A DNA stretch of 64,000 nucleotides from Rapidithrix thailandica (GCF_039710355.1 NZ_JBDKWZ010000004.1:186001-250000); one strand, 5' to 3'. Numbered from the stretch's first letter, positions 26,490 through 35,730 are shown. The notes: a model not told the origin generated them from the sequence alone. Numbers and translations are program-made.

Positions 26490-27194
26490 ATGAAAAAACT
26501 AACGATTCTCATCGTCCTGATGACACATGCCTTTTGGAGCCTGGGACAACCGCAAAATAGAATTCCTGAAAATTACCAATTGGTGTATTCGAACGATTTC
26601 CGGAAAGCGAAAAAATCCGATTTCTATTTTACCGATGAAACCGCCTGGCGTCTGACCAAAGTAGGGGAGAACCGCGTGTTGGCATTAGTCGGCCAAAGTG
26701 ATTACCAACCGAAAGTACGCTCTCCTTTTAACATTGCATTGATTAAAGATTTGTTGTTGGGAGATTTTGTGATGGAAGTAGAACTCTGCCAAACCGGAAA
26801 AGAGTACGGACACCGGGATTTGTGTTTGTTTTTCAATGTAAAAGATCCCTCCGATTTTTACTATGTGCATTTGGCAACCAAGCCAGATCCGCATGCACAT
26901 AATATTTTTCTAGTCAACGATGAACCCAGGGTCGCCATCGGCAAAAAAGTATCCGGAGGAGTGGATTGGGGTACCACTACGGAGTGGCATAAGGTGCGTA
27001 TTGAACGAAACGTAAAGGAGGGTACCATCAAAGTGTATTTTGGCGATATGGATCATCCGGTTATGGAAACGGTCGATACACATTTTGACCAGGGGCGGAT
27101 TGGTTTCGGCTCGTTTGATGACACGGGCATGGTAGACAATGTGAAAGTATGGGCCCCAAAACAATTGGAGAAAAGCGAAACTTTTTTTGATTGA
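26490..27194 (+). CDS. Exported concanavalin-like beta-sandwich protein
   Basis: This 234-residue protein has a signal peptide (about residues 1-19, cut after SLGQ). The mature part reads as one beta sandwich of the LamG/GH16-like or DUF1080 (3-keto-disaccharide hydrolase-type) shape: a stretch on an early strand (YQLVYSNDF), a middle region (DFVMEVELCQTG, DLCLFFNVKDPSDFYYVHLA) and the closing strands (WHKVRIERN and GRIGFGSFDDTGMVDNVKVW). I cannot see a convincing catalytic pair, so binding of carbohydrate is as likely as cleavage. It is separated by hairpins on both sides, so it is a single-gene unit. Confidence 0.75.
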   Translation: MKKLTILIVLMTHAFWSLGQPQNRIPENYQLVYSNDFRKAKKSDFYFTDETAWRLTKVGENRVLALVGQSDYQPKVRSPFNIALIKDLLLGDFVMEVELCQTGKEYGHRDLCLFFNVKDPSDFYYVHLATKPDPHAHNIFLVNDEPRVAIGKKVSGGVDWGTTTEWHKVRIERNVKEGTIKVYFGDMDHPVMETVDTHFDQGRIGFGSFDDTGMVDNVKVWAPKQLEKSETFFD

Positions 27195-27253
27195 AAAGAA
27201 GTTTGTAAACAGGTTTTTTTAAAAAATTAGGACTTCGATGAAATATCATGAAA

Positions 27254-27278
27254 AAAGGCACCTCAGAAAGGCGCCTTT
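27254..27278. terminator. Hairpin between convergent genes
   Basis: AAAGGCACCT (27254-27263) pairs with AGGCGCCTTT (27269-27278) with one mismatch that is G-U in one transcript. It lies between the convergent beta-sandwich and HtrA genes. Confidence 0.6.
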
Positions 27279-27360
27279 AGGAATTAAATGTTTTCGCATG
27301 TTAACCAAATGTATTAACTGATTCTATTACGTTGGAGGAGGTAGAGTTATTGTAGATTTT

Positions 27361-28818
27361 TTAGAAATAATAGGAATAAAATTTTCTTCTGCCTGATGAA
27401 GTCAAAATTTCTACAATGACCCTGCCCCGTATTTTTTCCAAAATATTACTGAGTTCTTCGGCTGACTGGATTTTATAACGGTTGATTGACAGGATAATAT
27501 CTCCTTTTTGCAGTCCCATTTGATAGATCAAGCCTCTCTTTACTTCCTGCACCCGGATGCCGTTTTCAATATTCAGGCGGGCTCTTTCCAAAGTAGGTAC
27601 GGTTTCAAAGACTGCCCCCAATTTTTCAGCATCAAAAGTCATGCGTTTGGTAATGCCGGTAGTTCCGTCAATATTGGTAAGGACCAATTCTTTGTTCAGG
27701 CGTTTACCCTTGCGGTTTACTATCACCTTCACCGTATCACCGGGAGTATAATAACTGAGTTTTTCGTCAAAGCTGGCTTGAGAATGAATGGGATCTCCGT
27801 CCACAAATAAAATCACGTCACCCTTTTCCAAGCCTATTTGTTCCCCGGCTCCTCCGCTTTCAACATTGGTTACTACCACTCCATTCATAGTTTGCAATTG
27901 GAGTTCTTGTGAAAGCTGATCGTCAATATCCGAAACTTCCACACCCATAAAGGCTTTTTGCACAATACCGTATTGCTTTAAATCCTCGACCACTTTGACC
28001 ACAATGTCCGAAGGAACGGCAAAGCCATAGCCGGCATAGGTACCCGTACGGGAGAGAATTGCGGTGTTGATTCCCACCAATTCTCCGTCAATATTCACCA
28101 AGGCTCCTCCACTGTTGCCAGGGTTAATGGCTGCATCGGTTTGTATGAAGGATTCGATAGGGAAGATATCTTTCAAGATATTGATTCTCCTTCCTTTGGC
28201 GCTGACGATTCCGGCCGTTACCGTAGAGTTAAGGTTAAACGGGTTTCCTACAGCCAGCACCCAGTCACCTACCTGAACATTGCGTGAGCTGTTTACTTGA
28301 ATAGCCGGCAAGTTATGGGCCTCAACTTTTAACAGTGCCAAATCGGTGGAAGGGTCGGTCCCGATTAATTCGGCTTCATAGGTCTTTTTTTGGTACACTA
28401 CCTCGATTTTATTAGCATTGTCTATTACGTGGTTATTGGTGACGATATAGCCATCTTGACTGAAAATCACGCCCGAACCCGAGCCTGAAACGACTCGTTC
28501 GCTCATACCCGGTCTCCGGTCAAAGAAAAGGTCAAACCAACTGTATCGTTGGTATTCTTGCGATGCATACGTTTTGATATATACGACACTGTTAGTGCTC
28601 ACGGTAGAAGCCTTGACAAAGTCAACACCGGGAACGTCCTTCGAGGAACGGGGTTCGGTAGGCGGTAGGTAAGCCTGATTTAGTAAGTCCGTACGGAGCG
28701 TGTCTTTGGCAGTATGCACCAGGGGGGTAGTTGTTTCCGGTTTGAGCGTATCGTACAGATATGCTCCGGAAAATCCTGCTACCAGACTTAAAGCAACACT
28801 GGCTAGTATGTTTTTCAT
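27361..28818 (-). CDS. HtrA/Deg-type periplasmic serine protease
   Basis: I chose the ATG at 28818 (485 residues) because the longer in-frame ATG at 28905 would overlap the promoter and because the chosen start gives a normal N-terminal membrane/signal helix (KNILASVALSLVAGFSGAYL). The trypsin-like domain has His130 (TNNHVID), Asp159 (STDLALLKV) and Ser236 (NPGNSGGALV), so the triad is intact. Two PDZ domains follow (about 300-390 and 395-480). It degrades or refolds misfolded envelope proteins. A near-perfect promoter lies 57 bases upstream; a small inverted repeat (TGTCAG/CTGACA, 28848-28866) lies in the leader. Confidence 0.93.
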   Translation of the reverse strand: MKNILASVALSLVAGFSGAYLYDTLKPETTTPLVHTAKDTLRTDLLNQAYLPPTEPRSSKDVPGVDFVKASTVSTNSVVYIKTYASQEYQRYSWFDLFFDRRPGMSERVVSGSGSGVIFSQDGYIVTNNHVIDNANKIEVVYQKKTYEAELIGTDPSTDLALLKVEAHNLPAIQVNSSRNVQVGDWVLAVGNPFNLNSTVTAGIVSAKGRRINILKDIFPIESFIQTDAAINPGNSGGALVNIDGELVGINTAILSRTGTYAGYGFAVPSDIVVKVVEDLKQYGIVQKAFMGVEVSDIDDQLSQELQLQTMNGVVVTNVESGGAGEQIGLEKGDVILFVDGDPIHSQASFDEKLSYYTPGDTVKVIVNRKGKRLNKELVLTNIDGTTGITKRMTFDAEKLGAVFETVPTLERARLNIENGIRVQEVKRGLIYQMGLQKGDIILSINRYKIQSAEELSNILEKIRGRVIVEILTSSGRRKFYSYYF

Positions 28819-28875
28819 GAGGGCTTGCTGTTTGTTTTTATTCAAAATGTCAGTCGATGCCTGACAAATGGGTTT

Positions 28876-28906
28876 CAAAAGTAGAAAAGATTTTACTTGG
28901 AACAAC
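28876..28906 (-). promoter_or_regulatory. Consensus Bacteroidota promoter of the HtrA gene
   Basis: On the minus strand GTTG (28906 to 28903), a spacer of exactly 19 bases, and TACTTTTG (28883 to 28876) match the -33/-7 consensus (TTG-N19-TAnnTTTG). It is the best promoter in the window. Confidence 0.75.
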
Positions 28907-28996
28907 GCCCGTCAGACCTTCAGGTTGGGCAAAAGGGTGTTAAAAAAAGCTAAAACGCGTTAGTTGGTTGGTTTCTTACTTTTGAATACTTCTTGT

Positions 28997-30163
28997 TCAT
29001 AGCATTTCCTGAAACCGGCTCCAGGCTTTTTCGGCAATTTTATAACTTAAGGTTTCCAGGTAGTAGGAGCCGGCAGCCGGGTCTGCAACTTTGTCAAAAT
29101 ATGCTTCCTCTCTCAAGACCGTAGAAACATTTCTGGCGATCCGGCAGGAAAAACGATTATTGACCTTTAGATCCGCATCATGAGGCGTTACGGTCAGGGC
29201 GTTACAGCCGCCTATGATTGCCGACATGGCTTGCGTGGTATTGGCAAGCAGGTTGGTGTAATGCTCTTCTTCCGTGGCATAGTCGGTCCGAATAGAAGAC
29301 CGCACATGTAAATACACACGGTGAGCCGGATAATCTTTCACACCGTATTCTTTAATCATTTCATAGAATAAAGTGCGCAAGGCCCGCAAGCCTGCCATCT
29401 CAAAAAAGTAATTATTCGATACCGGAAAGGAAAAGCTTATATGAGGAACAATATGCTCAATTTGGCAGCCTTGATCGATCAAGGTGTTCAGAATAGTGGT
29501 CGCTTTAAAAAGTAGTGTCGCTACCCTTTCGGAAACCGTGTCAGGTAGAGTTGGAAGGTTTATCGGGATAAATCTTAAGGAGGAATCCCGGGCCGGGCTG
29601 TTCATCAAAGCTTTGATATCATCCGGTGACGGAGTCGTAGAAGTATGGATACAGCCGTTCAATTGGGTCACCTCCTGACCGGTTTGAGTGATATAACCTA
29701 AATATTCTTGAACAAAATTTTTGAAACCCTCTTTCAATAAAAATGAAATGCCACAATATCGGGTTTGTATTTCAGCGAGAAGCGTGGAGAAGTCGATTGG
29801 TGATGCGTAAGCGGAAAGGTTAAAAGCAATGCCATCGGCACCATTGTTCAAGGCTTCCAGTGCCATTTGGTTGGCCTTCTTCAGGTCTTCTACAACAATC
29901 TCGGGGCGGTTTTCCCATTGTCTCGCGCCTAATGGGACTTGTGCTGTATTAAGGTCTTGATTTTGAAACCGTTCGGGGGTACTTAATTCCCGTAAGTCTT
30001 CTTGCGTATAGAACGGTTGAAGGGTAAAACCCTCAGTTGTCTTCCAAACTAATTTTTCCTCAAAGTCCGCTCCTTTTAAGTCTTTATTGATTTTTTCCAG
30101 CCATTCACTTTTGGCGATGGGTGGAAACTCGGTAAATAATGGTTCTGAGTCGTGTTTATTCAT
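28997..30163 (-). CDS. Methylmalonyl-CoA mutase, small subunit-like
   Basis: I chose the ATG at 30163 (388 residues), since the in-frame extension to 30217 adds a hydrophobic stretch foreign to this family and the N-terminus MNKHDSEPLFTEFPPIAKSEWLEKI fits MutA-type proteins. The protein corresponds to the TIM-barrel part of the small subunit, with the matching C-terminal region (HDADLKVNNRFSCRIARNVSTVLREE and VADPAAGSYYLETL). The cobalamin-binding domain is absent, leaving a shorter protein than the approximately 600-residue small subunit of some species. It should pair with the large subunit encoded at 24213 to form the heterodimer. An inverted repeat (30196-30212) lies in its upstream region. 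Confidence 0.88.
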   Translation of the reverse strand: MNKHDSEPLFTEFPPIAKSEWLEKINKDLKGADFEEKLVWKTTEGFTLQPFYTQEDLRELSTPERFQNQDLNTAQVPLGARQWENRPEIVVEDLKKANQMALEALNNGADGIAFNLSAYASPIDFSTLLAEIQTRYCGISFLLKEGFKNFVQEYLGYITQTGQEVTQLNGCIHTSTTPSPDDIKALMNSPARDSSLRFIPINLPTLPDTVSERVATLLFKATTILNTLIDQGCQIEHIVPHISFSFPVSNNYFFEMAGLRALRTLFYEMIKEYGVKDYPAHRVYLHVRSSIRTDYATEEEHYTNLLANTTQAMSAIIGGCNALTVTPHDADLKVNNRFSCRIARNVSTVLREEAYFDKVADPAAGSYYLETLSYKIAEKAWSRFQEML

Positions 30164-30195
30164 GTTGGATGATTGTTTATTGGTGATTATCAGTA

Positions 30196-30212
30196 GGTAG
30201 TATAATACTGCC
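30196..30212. promoter_or_regulatory. Inverted repeat upstream of the mutase small subunit
   Basis: GGTAGTATAATACTGCC is a 17-base palindrome with one mismatch, with perfect core AGTATAATACT. It lies 33 bases ahead of the start codon at 30163 and could be an operator; the loop is too small for a terminator. Confidence 0.35.
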
Positions 30213-30267
30213 AGCAAATGAGGCTTACCCTTTCATAAGTTGCTGCGGCTTTCTATGTAGTGATTAA

Positions 30268-30930
30268 TTAGGTTGCCTCATTCATGATATTTACCCCCGA
30301 AGAAGTTCCTATCCGGTCAGCCCCGGCTTCAATCAATGCCACGGCCTGTGCATAGGTTTTGATCCCTCCTGAAGCTTTAATCCCGACTGAATCCGGCAAG
30401 CAAGTGCGCATCAAACGGATATCCTCCACTTGAGCGCCTGAAGGGGCAAAACCGGTGGATGTTTTTACAAAATCGGCTCCGGCATCAGCACAAAGTTTAC
30501 ATGTGGTAATGATTTCCTCCTTGGAGAGGTAAGCGGTTTCGATGATGACTTTCAAGAAAGCATCGTTTTCATGAGCCAGCTTGGAAAGCTGGGCGATTTC
30601 CACTTTGGGCCAATGGGTATCTCCCGATTTAAAAGCAGACAAATTCATGACCATATCCAGTTCATCGGCTCCGTCGGTAAGGGCTTGCCGGGCTTCTGCT
30701 ACCTTGGCCTCGGAATGTTGGTAACCCAAAGGAAAGCCAATGGGGGCGACTACTTTGGTAGAGAATTGTCGCAAATCCCGTTTCACTTTCTTGACCCAGA
30801 AAGAAGGAACACATACGCCTAAAAACTGATACTGTATGGTTTCTTTCACCAATTGCTCCATATCCCCCCGTGTGGCAGTAGGCGTTAATACGGTTTGTTC
30901 CAGATATTGATTGACCTTTTTCATTTTCAT
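30268..30930 (-). CDS. deoC: Deoxyribose-phosphate aldolase
   Basis: This 220-residue enzyme cleaves 2-deoxyribose 5-phosphate to glyceraldehyde 3-phosphate and acetaldehyde in deoxynucleoside breakdown. The Schiff-base Lys156 is in GADFVKTSTGFAPSGA; Lys185 (GIKASGGIKT) and Asp92 (DELDMVMN) complete the active site as in the family. The length matches bacterial DeoC. It lies between nth (74 bases upstream on the same strand) and the mutase small subunit; the three could be loosely co-transcribed but are not functionally related. Confidence 0.95.
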   Translation of the reverse strand: MKMKKVNQYLEQTVLTPTATRGDMEQLVKETIQYQFLGVCVPSFWVKKVKRDLRQFSTKVVAPIGFPLGYQHSEAKVAEARQALTDGADELDMVMNLSAFKSGDTHWPKVEIAQLSKLAHENDAFLKVIIETAYLSKEEIITTCKLCADAGADFVKTSTGFAPSGAQVEDIRLMRTCLPDSVGIKASGGIKTYAQAVALIEAGADRIGTSSGVNIMNEAT

Positions 30931-31004
30931 TAGTTAAAACAAAAATTCGTTTCAAGTTAAAGTTAGTAATCAATTTTCAGATATCCGTAGACCTTCCGGA
31001 CGGA

Positions 31005-31682
31005 TCATTTCTTCTTTTTTGCTGCTTTTTTCTTCAAACTGTTAGGCGTTTCGGAAGGGCAAGGTTTTCCTAATGCTTCGCAAACAGGGCACTCATCGTG
31101 TTTGGGGCTGCGGGCGGTACAAAATTGGCGGCCAAAAAAGATGATTTGCAAGTGCAGCTTATTCCATTCCTCTTTGGGAAACAGTCGCTTGGCATCTTTC
31201 TCCGTACGTTCCACACTGCTACCGTTGGAAAGACCCCAACGGTACATAATCCGGTGAATATGCGTGTCAACCGGAAAAGCCGGAAAACCGAAACCTTGTG
31301 ACATCACTACGGAGGCGGTTTTGTGCCCCACTCCGGGAAGCTGTTCTAATTCATCAAAGGTTTGAGGAACCTCGCCTTGGTATTTGTCAATCAGAATTTG
31401 GGAAAGTGAATGAATGGCCTTGGACTTGGTAGGGGAGAGGCCGCAAGGCCGGATGATTTCACGGATTTCATCTACGGTCAATTTTACCATGTCGAACGGA
31501 TTGTCCGCTCGCTTGAATAGCGTGGGGGTAATTTGATTAACTCTTTCATCTGTACATTGGGCCGATAGCAAGACGGCTATTAACAAAGTGTAAGTGTCTT
31601 TGTGATTTAAAGGGATGGGAGTTTCCGGATAGCTTTCTTGTAAGGTTTTGCTGATAATATTAACTTTTTCCTGTTTGGTCAT
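31005..31682 (-). CDS. nth: Endonuclease III (DNA glycosylase/AP lyase)
   Basis: This 225-residue base-excision repair enzyme removes oxidised pyrimidines and nicks the abasic site. The helix-hairpin-helix LPGVGHKTA contains the catalytic Lys121, and VDTHIHRI contains Asp139. The C-terminal cysteines that hold the 4Fe-4S cluster are at 188, 198, 201 and 208, a C-X9-C-X2-C-X6-C spacing instead of the E. coli C-X6-C-X2-C-X5-C. Longer first spacings occur in other bacterial branches, so the cluster is probably still formed. The lysine-rich tail (about 216-225) may help DNA binding. Confidence 0.94.
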   Translation of the reverse strand: MTKQEKVNIISKTLQESYPETPIPLNHKDTYTLLIAVLLSAQCTDERVNQITPTLFKRADNPFDMVKLTVDEIREIIRPCGLSPTKSKAIHSLSQILIDKYQGEVPQTFDELEQLPGVGHKTASVVMSQGFGFPAFPVDTHIHRIMYRWGLSNGSSVERTEKDAKRLFPKEEWNKLHLQIIFFGRQFCTARSPKHDECPVCEALGKPCPSETPNSLKKKAAKKKK

Positions 31683-31771
31683 TTTGTGTTTTTCCTGTTT
31701 TTAAATGGATTAATGCTTGTTAATTGCCTTTAATGAGTGTTAATTAACTTTTATGCTTACATTTATTCCAG

Positions 31772-31779
31772 TACATTTG
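31772..31779 (+). promoter_or_regulatory. -7 promoter box directly before a start codon
   Basis: TACATTTG matches TAnnTTTG and ends four bases before the ATG at 31784. The expected -33 element about 20 bases upstream is weak (TTTTA). The mRNA would have almost no leader. Confidence 0.5.
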
Positions 31780-31783
31780 GAGT

Positions 31784-33520
31784 ATGAAAAAGTATGTAAT
31801 ATTCTTTTTGCTTTTGTTGGTTTTTTTTCAGGTTTTGGCCCAAAATACAAATTCACTTGTGTTGAGTGGGAGCTTAAGTAGTAAAGCTACTCAAGAACCT
31901 ATTGCCTTTGCAAACATCGGCATTCTGGGGCAATCTTATGGCACTATTTCCAATCTCAATGGTGAGTTTGAATTAAAAATACACCCGGAAGCTTTGGAAG
32001 GTGATTTGAATATAAAAATTTCCTGTATGGGATATGAGTCATTATTACTTCCTCTGAAAGAACTCAAATTGACAAATACCCTTAGCTTTCAGCTTCAGGA
32101 AAGCGTGATGGAATTACATACAGTCCCTGTTTATGCGAAAAAATACAATGCACGGGATTTGGTGAAACAAGCTTTTTTAAAAGTGAAAGATAACTATCCG
32201 GTAAATCCGTATTTGCTGAATACATTTTACCGTCACTATTGTAAGGAAGAAGGCCAGTACGGTAGGTTGATAGAGGCCGCTGTGGATATTTACGATCCCA
32301 AAGGGCATAGACGTTTGTATAAATCTCCGGAGAAAAAGGTGGAAGTCAAAGTAGATCAACTGCGGAGAAGTTTTGATTTTACCAGCTTTTCCGAATTAAA
32401 TCATGCCCCCATTTCCATTTATAGCTCTCTGGCGAATGATATTACCAGTTACAAAAGTAAATTGCGAAACGCACCCAAAAATTATACTTACGAAGTCATT
32501 GATACTACTTATTTTGATAAACAGATGGTGTTTGTAGTGGCTTTTTCCAAAGGAAAAGATTTTATCCGTGGTAAGAATGAGTTGATTCAAAAAGATACGG
32601 TATTGCATGAAGGGGAGATGTATATCAAAGCCAGTGACTTTGCTTTTTTGAAAGTGGTAGATCGGCATACCGTGGAGTTTGTTAACGAGGAACGCAAAGT
32701 AGTGAATGAATATACCAATACGGTTACCTATAAAAACTACGAGGACAAGTACTACCTGAATCAGGTTCTTTGTGAGGGAACAGCTCTTTTTGAAGCATTT
32801 GATGCCAACCGGCAATTGACTGATCATAAAGACCATTACTATCATATTGAAATGATGACTAACAATGTACAAACGAGGGGTTTTGTGCCATATACCGGGC
32901 AGGAGCCTTCCCAAAAAGCATTGTTGGAGATTGCGTATGATAAGGCTTTTTGGGAGAATTATAATATTCTAAAAGCCACTCCTTTGGAAGAGCAGATTGC
33001 AGAAGATTTAGCAAACCGCCTGCCTCTTGATCAACAGTTTGCCTTATTCAATGCCCAATCGGTGTATAAAGACTCTATCGAAACAGCGCAGTTTCAGAAA
33101 ATGAAGGAAGAACACAAAGGGGATGTTTTGCTAGTTTCTTTTTGGGATAGCAAAGATAAAAACAGTTTGAAGGCATTGCGGCAAGTCAAAAACGTTACAC
33201 AAAAATACGAGGGAAGAAATGTGTATTTTGTGTATTTGTCAATAGACCGGGATGAAGATGATTGGCAGAAAGCACGCGTGAAATATTTGCCATCTGTAGG
33301 CATGCAGATGCATTTGGCTTTAGGTATGGCATCGCAAATTATCCAGAAATATAATATCCATTCACCGGACAACTATCTTTTATTCGATCATTATGGGCAA
33401 CCGGTCCGGCACTTTGAGCAATATCCCGGAAGCGAAGAATTAAGCAAAGAAATTAACCGCTTGTTGTTGAGCTCCATGGCGCAACAGGTAATGTATCAAT
33501 TGCCACAAAGTAAGAAATAA
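31784..33520 (+). CDS. Exported protein with CarboxypepD-like and thioredoxin-like domains
   Basis: The 578-residue protein has a signal peptide (about 1-20, ending LAQ). Residues 27-105 form a CarboxypepD_reg-like beta sandwich (LSGSLSSKATQEPIAFANIGI to LQESVMELHTVPVYAKK), typical of Bacteroidota envelope proteins. A middle region (about 115-400) of unknown fold follows. The C-terminus (about 420-560) resembles the AhpC/TlpA thioredoxin fold: VLLVSFWDSKDKNSLKALRQVKN is where the W-C-x-x-C would be, yet no cysteine is present, so it cannot act as a thiol oxidoreductase. The role is unknown; a binding or scaffolding role is inferred. It stands alone, flanked by divergent nth and a terminator. 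Confidence 0.8.
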   Translation: MKKYVIFFLLLLVFFQVLAQNTNSLVLSGSLSSKATQEPIAFANIGILGQSYGTISNLNGEFELKIHPEALEGDLNIKISCMGYESLLLPLKELKLTNTLSFQLQESVMELHTVPVYAKKYNARDLVKQAFLKVKDNYPVNPYLLNTFYRHYCKEEGQYGRLIEAAVDIYDPKGHRRLYKSPEKKVEVKVDQLRRSFDFTSFSELNHAPISIYSSLANDITSYKSKLRNAPKNYTYEVIDTTYFDKQMVFVVAFSKGKDFIRGKNELIQKDTVLHEGEMYIKASDFAFLKVVDRHTVEFVNEERKVVNEYTNTVTYKNYEDKYYLNQVLCEGTALFEAFDANRQLTDHKDHYYHIEMMTNNVQTRGFVPYTGQEPSQKALLEIAYDKAFWENYNILKATPLEEQIAEDLANRLPLDQQFALFNAQSVYKDSIETAQFQKMKEEHKGDVLLVSFWDSKDKNSLKALRQVKNVTQKYEGRNVYFVYLSIDRDEDDWQKARVKYLPSVGMQMHLALGMASQIIQKYNIHSPDNYLLFDHYGQPVRHFEQYPGSEELSKEINRLLLSSMAQQVMYQLPQSKK

Positions 33521-33540
33521 ACATACGGGTGGCAGTAAAA

Positions 33541-33571
33541 GACCTTCCAGGTTTCTAAAACCTGGAAGGTC
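33541..33571. terminator. Palindromic terminator, copy A of shared 31-mer
   Basis: GACCTTCCAGGTTT (33541-33554) pairs perfectly with AAACCTGGAAGGTC (33558-33571). It lies between convergent genes. A near copy lies at 42899-42929 (26 of 31 bases identical), so this is a dispersed palindrome used as a terminator. Confidence 0.8.
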
Positions 33572-33587
33572 TTGCTATTTTACATTC

Positions 33588-35636
33588 CTATTCTTCTGTC
33601 AGCCATAGAAGGATATGGGCGGCTGACCAACTGAAATGATGGGCGTTTAACCCCTTTCCATTTATGGGATGATAGTTTTCCCGGATGGGTTGTGGGCTGT
33701 TCATCAAGCCTTCCGCTCTGGAAAAAAGCAGAGTCGCCAAAGAGTCAGCCTCCGAAGCAAAACCGTAGTTTTTCATGCCTTTTAAAGCAAACCAGGCTTG
33801 GTCCAGCCATACCGGACCCCGCCAGTATCCTTTCGTAGGGTCAAATTCAGAATGGTCGGCAGCGAGCGTAGGGAAGGGGAGGTACGTACTGAATTTATCT
33901 TTGTTTACTATGATTTCTGCCGTTTTCTTAGCTTGTGTTTGAGTAGCTATTTTGGCCCATAAGGGGATCCAGGCTTCAGGGCCTTGCACTTTGATTAACG
34001 CCTGGGAAGTGAGGGTCCGGTCGTAAAAATAGCCGGAAGCAGAATCATAAAATTCCTTTTGTAATACCTTTATTAGCTCCTGATTTTCCTTTTGAAGTTG
34101 TTCCCGGATTGTGTTTTCCCGAAGCAATCCGGCCATAGCTATGAGGTAATTTTTCTCAGCAGATAAAAAGGCGTTCAAATCTACGGATTCTTGGTTGAGT
34201 GACCAGGCCGTATCATGATTTTTTAGCATTTCCGCTTGATCAAAGCGCACAGCATTGTCCATTCCGCTTTCCCAGGCAGCAGCTATACGTGTGCCATCCG
34301 TAGAGCCGTATTCTGCAATTTGATTTTGGTTGTGATCACGGTCTTGATACCACCACTGATGATATTTGATAAGCTTTGGAAACATCTCTTTAATAAAAGA
34401 AGTATCCTGATCTTGTTCGTAAATTTTCCAAACGGCCCAAGCCGACAGAGGAGGCTTGGTATCGCGCCAGTTGTGTTTTTCGATCAATGTGTCCCGGAAG
34501 ATACAATCGGGAATCATGCCGGCAGCGTTTTGATAGTCAAACATACTGCGCATTTGATTTTTGGCTAAGTCCGGGGCAAACAAACTTAAGGCCGCGGCAT
34601 GTTTCCAAGAGTCCCAGGCCCAAAAGCCGTGAAAGCCCCGGTAGGCATAGGAAGGAAAAAGTCCGTCATGAAGAAGTTCTCCGGCGGGGCTTCTCCAATT
34701 GTTCATCAAGGTATTCAGGGCTTTTACGGCCAATTGTTGTTGCGAGGAATCGGTAGTATTGACCTGGTTCAGTAAGCTTTGTGTGTATTGGTTCCAGCGT
34801 TGCTCGTTGGCTTCAAAAGACTTATTCGGTTGTTGCCATACCTCTTCTAATGTTATTTTCTCCCGGTTGTATTCTTCTTGGTTAAACGCCGTAATTTGCG
34901 CAACAAAGAAGTCCGCACTTTCCTGAGGTGCCAGCAGCCGGGTTTCCGAAGTTAAATCATAAGAGGGATTTTGATTTTGCACCGAAACTTCCACTAAAGT
35001 GGGGGTGTGTACTGCGGCTATCAAATCCTGATCTTTGAAATGGATTTGTATTCCTTCTCTTGATTCTTTTAGGGTTGTATTTTCGTAGAGTACATCGCCT
35101 TGCCAACCCACTGTTAGCTTCTGCTCTTCCTGGCTGGTATTCTGAACATGCGCCCTGACAAGAGCTGTTCGAGAAGAGTGGAAAATCAATTGGAGGGTGA
35201 CTGAAAAATCCGGGTGACTTAATTCTTGTATCAGGGTTCCTGGTAAATAAACACTTTTTTCAGTTTGAAAAGTGATGGGTTGAAGTTTTGCGTCTTTCAC
35301 CCAAAGCCCCATCAAGCTGGAAGAAAGCCACCGGCCGTTTTTGCGACCCAAAAGGTATGGTCCTATAAACTTTCCGGTGAGGACTGAATCTTTTTCCGGA
35401 GGAAGAGCAAAACTATGCCAGGCTCCCATGTCGGAAAAACTGGAAACGGAGAGGTCGCTGGTATCCTTGGGGATGCCTTGCAGGTTCAGAGTGTTGGGAA
35501 AATTACTTCGTGTTAATTGGTTGGATATAACAGTGCTTTCGGAGCTTTGCTCATTACCTGTTTGTTGAGAGCACGAAGTACTTCCCAGCCACAACAGGCC
35601 AACGATTCCCCAGAGAGCGAGTCGATAGTTTTTCAT
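33588..35636 (-). CDS. Secreted GH63-like glycosidase lipoprotein
   Basis: I chose the ATG at 35636 (682 residues) because it gives a lipoprotein signal ending at GSTSC (about Cys22), whereas 35687 adds an unrelated extension. Two domains are visible: an N-terminal beta sandwich (about 50-270) and an (alpha/alpha)6 barrel (about 290-680). Its signature segments FWAWDSWKHA, WRDTKPPLSAW, GSTDGTRIAA and GYWRGPVWLDQAW are those of the GH63/MGH1-type group that includes the E. coli YgjK alpha-glucosidase; the Asp in WAWDSW is the likely general acid. It probably trims alpha-linked gluco- or manno-configured sugars. It ends the SusC-SusD operon on the minus strand. Confidence 0.85.
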   Translation of the reverse strand: MKNYRLALWGIVGLLWLGSTSCSQQTGNEQSSESTVISNQLTRSNFPNTLNLQGIPKDTSDLSVSSFSDMGAWHSFALPPEKDSVLTGKFIGPYLLGRKNGRWLSSSLMGLWVKDAKLQPITFQTEKSVYLPGTLIQELSHPDFSVTLQLIFHSSRTALVRAHVQNTSQEEQKLTVGWQGDVLYENTTLKESREGIQIHFKDQDLIAAVHTPTLVEVSVQNQNPSYDLTSETRLLAPQESADFFVAQITAFNQEEYNREKITLEEVWQQPNKSFEANEQRWNQYTQSLLNQVNTTDSSQQQLAVKALNTLMNNWRSPAGELLHDGLFPSYAYRGFHGFWAWDSWKHAAALSLFAPDLAKNQMRSMFDYQNAAGMIPDCIFRDTLIEKHNWRDTKPPLSAWAVWKIYEQDQDTSFIKEMFPKLIKYHQWWYQDRDHNQNQIAEYGSTDGTRIAAAWESGMDNAVRFDQAEMLKNHDTAWSLNQESVDLNAFLSAEKNYLIAMAGLLRENTIREQLQKENQELIKVLQKEFYDSASGYFYDRTLTSQALIKVQGPEAWIPLWAKIATQTQAKKTAEIIVNKDKFSTYLPFPTLAADHSEFDPTKGYWRGPVWLDQAWFALKGMKNYGFASEADSLATLLFSRAEGLMNSPQPIRENYHPINGKGLNAHHFSWSAAHILLWLTEE

Positions 35637-35730
35637 GAAATTCGTATTTATAATGAATGGAAGCGAAGGAAAAAGTCCGGAGTCCATAGGGACTCCGGAC
35701 CATAAAACTCTTTTTTAACGAGCTTTTATT

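Noticed and set aside
28819..28905. N-terminal extension of the HtrA-type protease
   Set aside because: It overlaps a consensus promoter and precedes a normal membrane/signal helix.
35637..35687. N-terminal extension of the GH63-like lipoprotein
   Set aside because: The later ATG gives a normal lipoprotein signal.
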